DNA of 6,386 bases, from NCBI GenBank assembly GCA_021767325.1, contig JAASTM010000151.1, positions 1 through 6,386 of the forward strand, in the 5' to 3' direction. How positions within the stretch are numbered: the first letter of the stretch is position 1; the number at the start of each line of letters is the position of its first letter. Positions 5,090 through 6,386 of this stretch are shown here, piece by piece. The position numbers and the translations under genes are program-made. Source of the DNA: Spirochaetales bacterium (GTDB lineage Bacteria; Spirochaetota; Spirochaetia; DSM-16054; Sediminispirochaetaceae). Below the pieces are notes generated by a model. The model was not told the origin of the DNA, searched no databases, and worked only from the letters and a program-made list of their open reading frames with translations.

Positions 5090-6386
5090 ATGAATCAGAA
5101 TCAAAACGCCGACTCGGTATCTCAAATTCCCGAAGTACTCACGCAGAAGCGGATTTTCCTCCTGTGGGTGCCCCTGGCAGCTATGTGGCTCTTCATGGCC
5201 ATCGAGCAGCCGGGCATCAATGCGGTTATCGCCCGACTGGCCGCCGCCAAGGAGAACCTGGCGGCCTACGGTGTAACGCTTTCGATCTCTTTGATTATCG
5301 AGGCTCCGATTATTCAGATGCTCTCAGCGGCCACCGCCCTTACCGACGGCCGCCAGAACTACCGCAAGCTGCTGCGCTTTATGCACTTCATGGCCGCCGG
5401 ACTGACCGCAATTCATGTAATTCTCGCCCTGACCCCGCTGTACACCATGCTGCTGCGCAATGTACTGGGCGTTCCCGAAGAGATCCTGGGGCTGGCCCGC
5501 AGCTCCTTCATCATTATGATTCCCTGGGCCGGAACTATCGGGTACCGGCGGTTGTACCAGGGCATTCTCATTCGCTACGGCCGTACCAAGGAAATCAGCT
5601 ACACCATGTTCATCCGTCTGGCCGTTACCCTGGGCACCCTGTTTTTGGGACATGCACTTACCGACCTGTCCGGTGCCGACCTGGGTGCAGTGGCCCTGAT
5701 CGCCGGAGTGACCTCCGGAATGACCGCGGCGTATATGTTTGCCCGTCCGGCGGTTCGAAGCTTGCGGGACGAGGCACCGGACAAGCAGTTCAATTGGTCC
5801 TACTTGCTGACCTTCTACTACCCCCTGCTGCTAACCAGTGTCATTACCTTTCTGGCCCGGCCGATTCTCAACTACGGCATCGCTCACGCGGCACACCCCC
5901 TGGAATCGCTGGCCGTCTGGCCGGTGGTCCTGAGCGTGATGTTCCTGTTCCGATCCCTGGCCCTCTCGTTTCAGGAAGTGGCTGTGGCGCTGTTGAAGGA
6001 AGCCGGCCACATTGCCCCGCTGCGGAAGTTCGCTATACGGCTCTCTCTCGGAACCGGAGTGCTGTTTTTTGTATTCGTCTTCGCACCCACCGGCCGGCTC
6101 TGGTTCAAGCATGTGGCCGGCCTGGAGCCCGAACTGCTCAGCTTTGTAATGCTGCCAGCCCTCATAGTCACCTTGGTGCCGGTACTGGGCGCTTTTCTCT
6201 CCTGGTACCGCGGTCTGTTGATCTACTCTGGGAAAACCAAGTACATCGCCCAGGCGGTCGGCCTGAACACCGCCACCCTCACGGCAATGGTCATCTTTCT
6301 GCCGAAGGTGGTCGGACTGAGTGGTGTCATCATTGCCGCCTTGGCCTTTACCCTGTCGCAGTTTTTTGAGATTGCGTACCTGTACT
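5090..6386 (+). CDS. ANK-like multi-pass membrane protein of the MOP transporter superfamily (3' end cut by window)
   Basis: Predicted inner-membrane transporter. The ATG at 5090 follows GGAG with a 5-base gap; 432 codons are open to the window edge. A 20-residue soluble N-terminus is followed by about twelve hydrophobic segments, roughly at 23-45, 58-80, 94-116, 136-156, 172-190, 197-217, 236-256, 273-293, 316-334, 349-370, 387-405 and 409-430. By memory alignment it resembles vertebrate ANKH: LAAYGVTLSISLIIEAPI (58-75) against LASYGLAYSLMKFFTGP, FYYPLLLTSVITFLARPILN (242-261) against [20 protein letters not shown], and PVLGAFLSWYRGLLIYSGKT (364-383) against [20 protein letters not shown]. 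ANKH belongs to the multidrug/oligosaccharidyl-lipid/polysaccharide exporters and affects extracellular pyrophosphate, ATP and citrate. The bacterial substrate is unknown. A MATE or flippase-like protein is the alternative. A long open frame in the +1-shifted register of the same strand (5164-6369) is a shadow: it is not hydrophobic in a regular pattern and lacks a ribosome binding site. Confidence 0.85.
   Translation, partial: MNQNQNADSVSQIPEVLTQKRIFLLWVPLAAMWLFMAIEQPGINAVIARLAAAKENLAAYGVTLSISLIIEAPIIQMLSAATALTDGRQNYRKLLRFMHFMAAGLTAIHVILALTPLYTMLLRNVLGVPEEILGLARSSFIIMIPWAGTIGYRRLYQGILIRYGRTKEISYTMFIRLAVTLGTLFLGHALTDLSGADLGAVALIAGVTSGMTAAYMFARPAVRSLRDEAPDKQFNWSYLLTFYYPLLLTSVITFLARPILNYGIAHAAHPLESLAVWPVVLSVMFLFRSLALSFQEVAVALLKEAGHIAPLRKFAIRLSLGTGVLFFVFVFAPTGRLWFKHVAGLEPELLSFVMLPALIVTLVPVLGAFLSWYRGLLIYSGKTKYIAQAVGLNTATLTAMVIFLPKVVGLSGVIIAALAFTLSQFFEIAYLY

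Noticed and set aside
5164..6369. A 401-codon open frame on the plus strand in another register of the transporter gene
   Set aside because: It has no ribosome binding site, its product is rich in Arg, Pro, Gly and His without domains, and the overlapping frame from 5090 gives a coherent membrane protein. It is a by-product of GC-rich codon use.

Overview
The window (6386 bp) holds five protein-coding genes and no RNA gene, transposase or CRISPR array. From left to right they are: a minus-strand PAS-PAS-GGDEF-EAL cyclic-di-GMP protein (C-terminal end cut by the window), a plus-strand class II CPD photolyase, a plus-strand AAA/DUF4143 ATPase, a small minus-strand protein of unknown family, and a plus-strand multi-pass membrane protein resembling the ANK (progressive ankylosis) branch of the MOP transporter superfamily (3' end cut by the window). 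The first and last genes have no complete open frame inside the window. They were recovered by translating the frame that runs off the edge.

The organism is a bacterium with moderate GC in its genes and short AT-rich intergenic gaps, Shine-Dalgarno led genes (GAGGAG, GGGAG, GGAG) and sigma-70-like promoters. Class II photolyase, a DUF4143 ATPase and a large GGDEF-EAL protein together would fit a free-living spirochaete or a similar environmental bacterium. This is a low-confidence guess, because nothing here is phylogenetically decisive.

Layout: the GGDEF-EAL gene and the photolyase gene diverge from a 108-bp AT-rich gap that contains a strikingly symmetric array of four CAAAAT/ATTTTG hexamers. 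The photolyase is followed after 62 bp by the ATPase gene. That gap holds a 13-bp direct repeat, a dyad and a near-consensus promoter placed so close to the ATG that the ATPase mRNA should be leaderless. The ATPase gene converges with the small gene and overlaps it by 4 bp, stop codon on stop codon. The small gene and the ANK-like gene diverge from a 135-bp gap with two opposed promoters, each with a perfect -10 hexamer. A perfect 8-bp inverted repeat lies on the promoter of the small gene.

The genes do not form an obvious pathway. Photolyase repairs UV damage, the GGDEF-EAL protein turns over c-di-GMP, the ATPase looks like a self-contained acquired unit, and the last two are likely an independent pair. 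I see no clear new multi-gene system. The most interesting material is regulatory (three dyads in three gaps, and the leaderless ATPase promoter) plus the bacterial ANK-like protein. There is no gene-free stretch over 300 bp.
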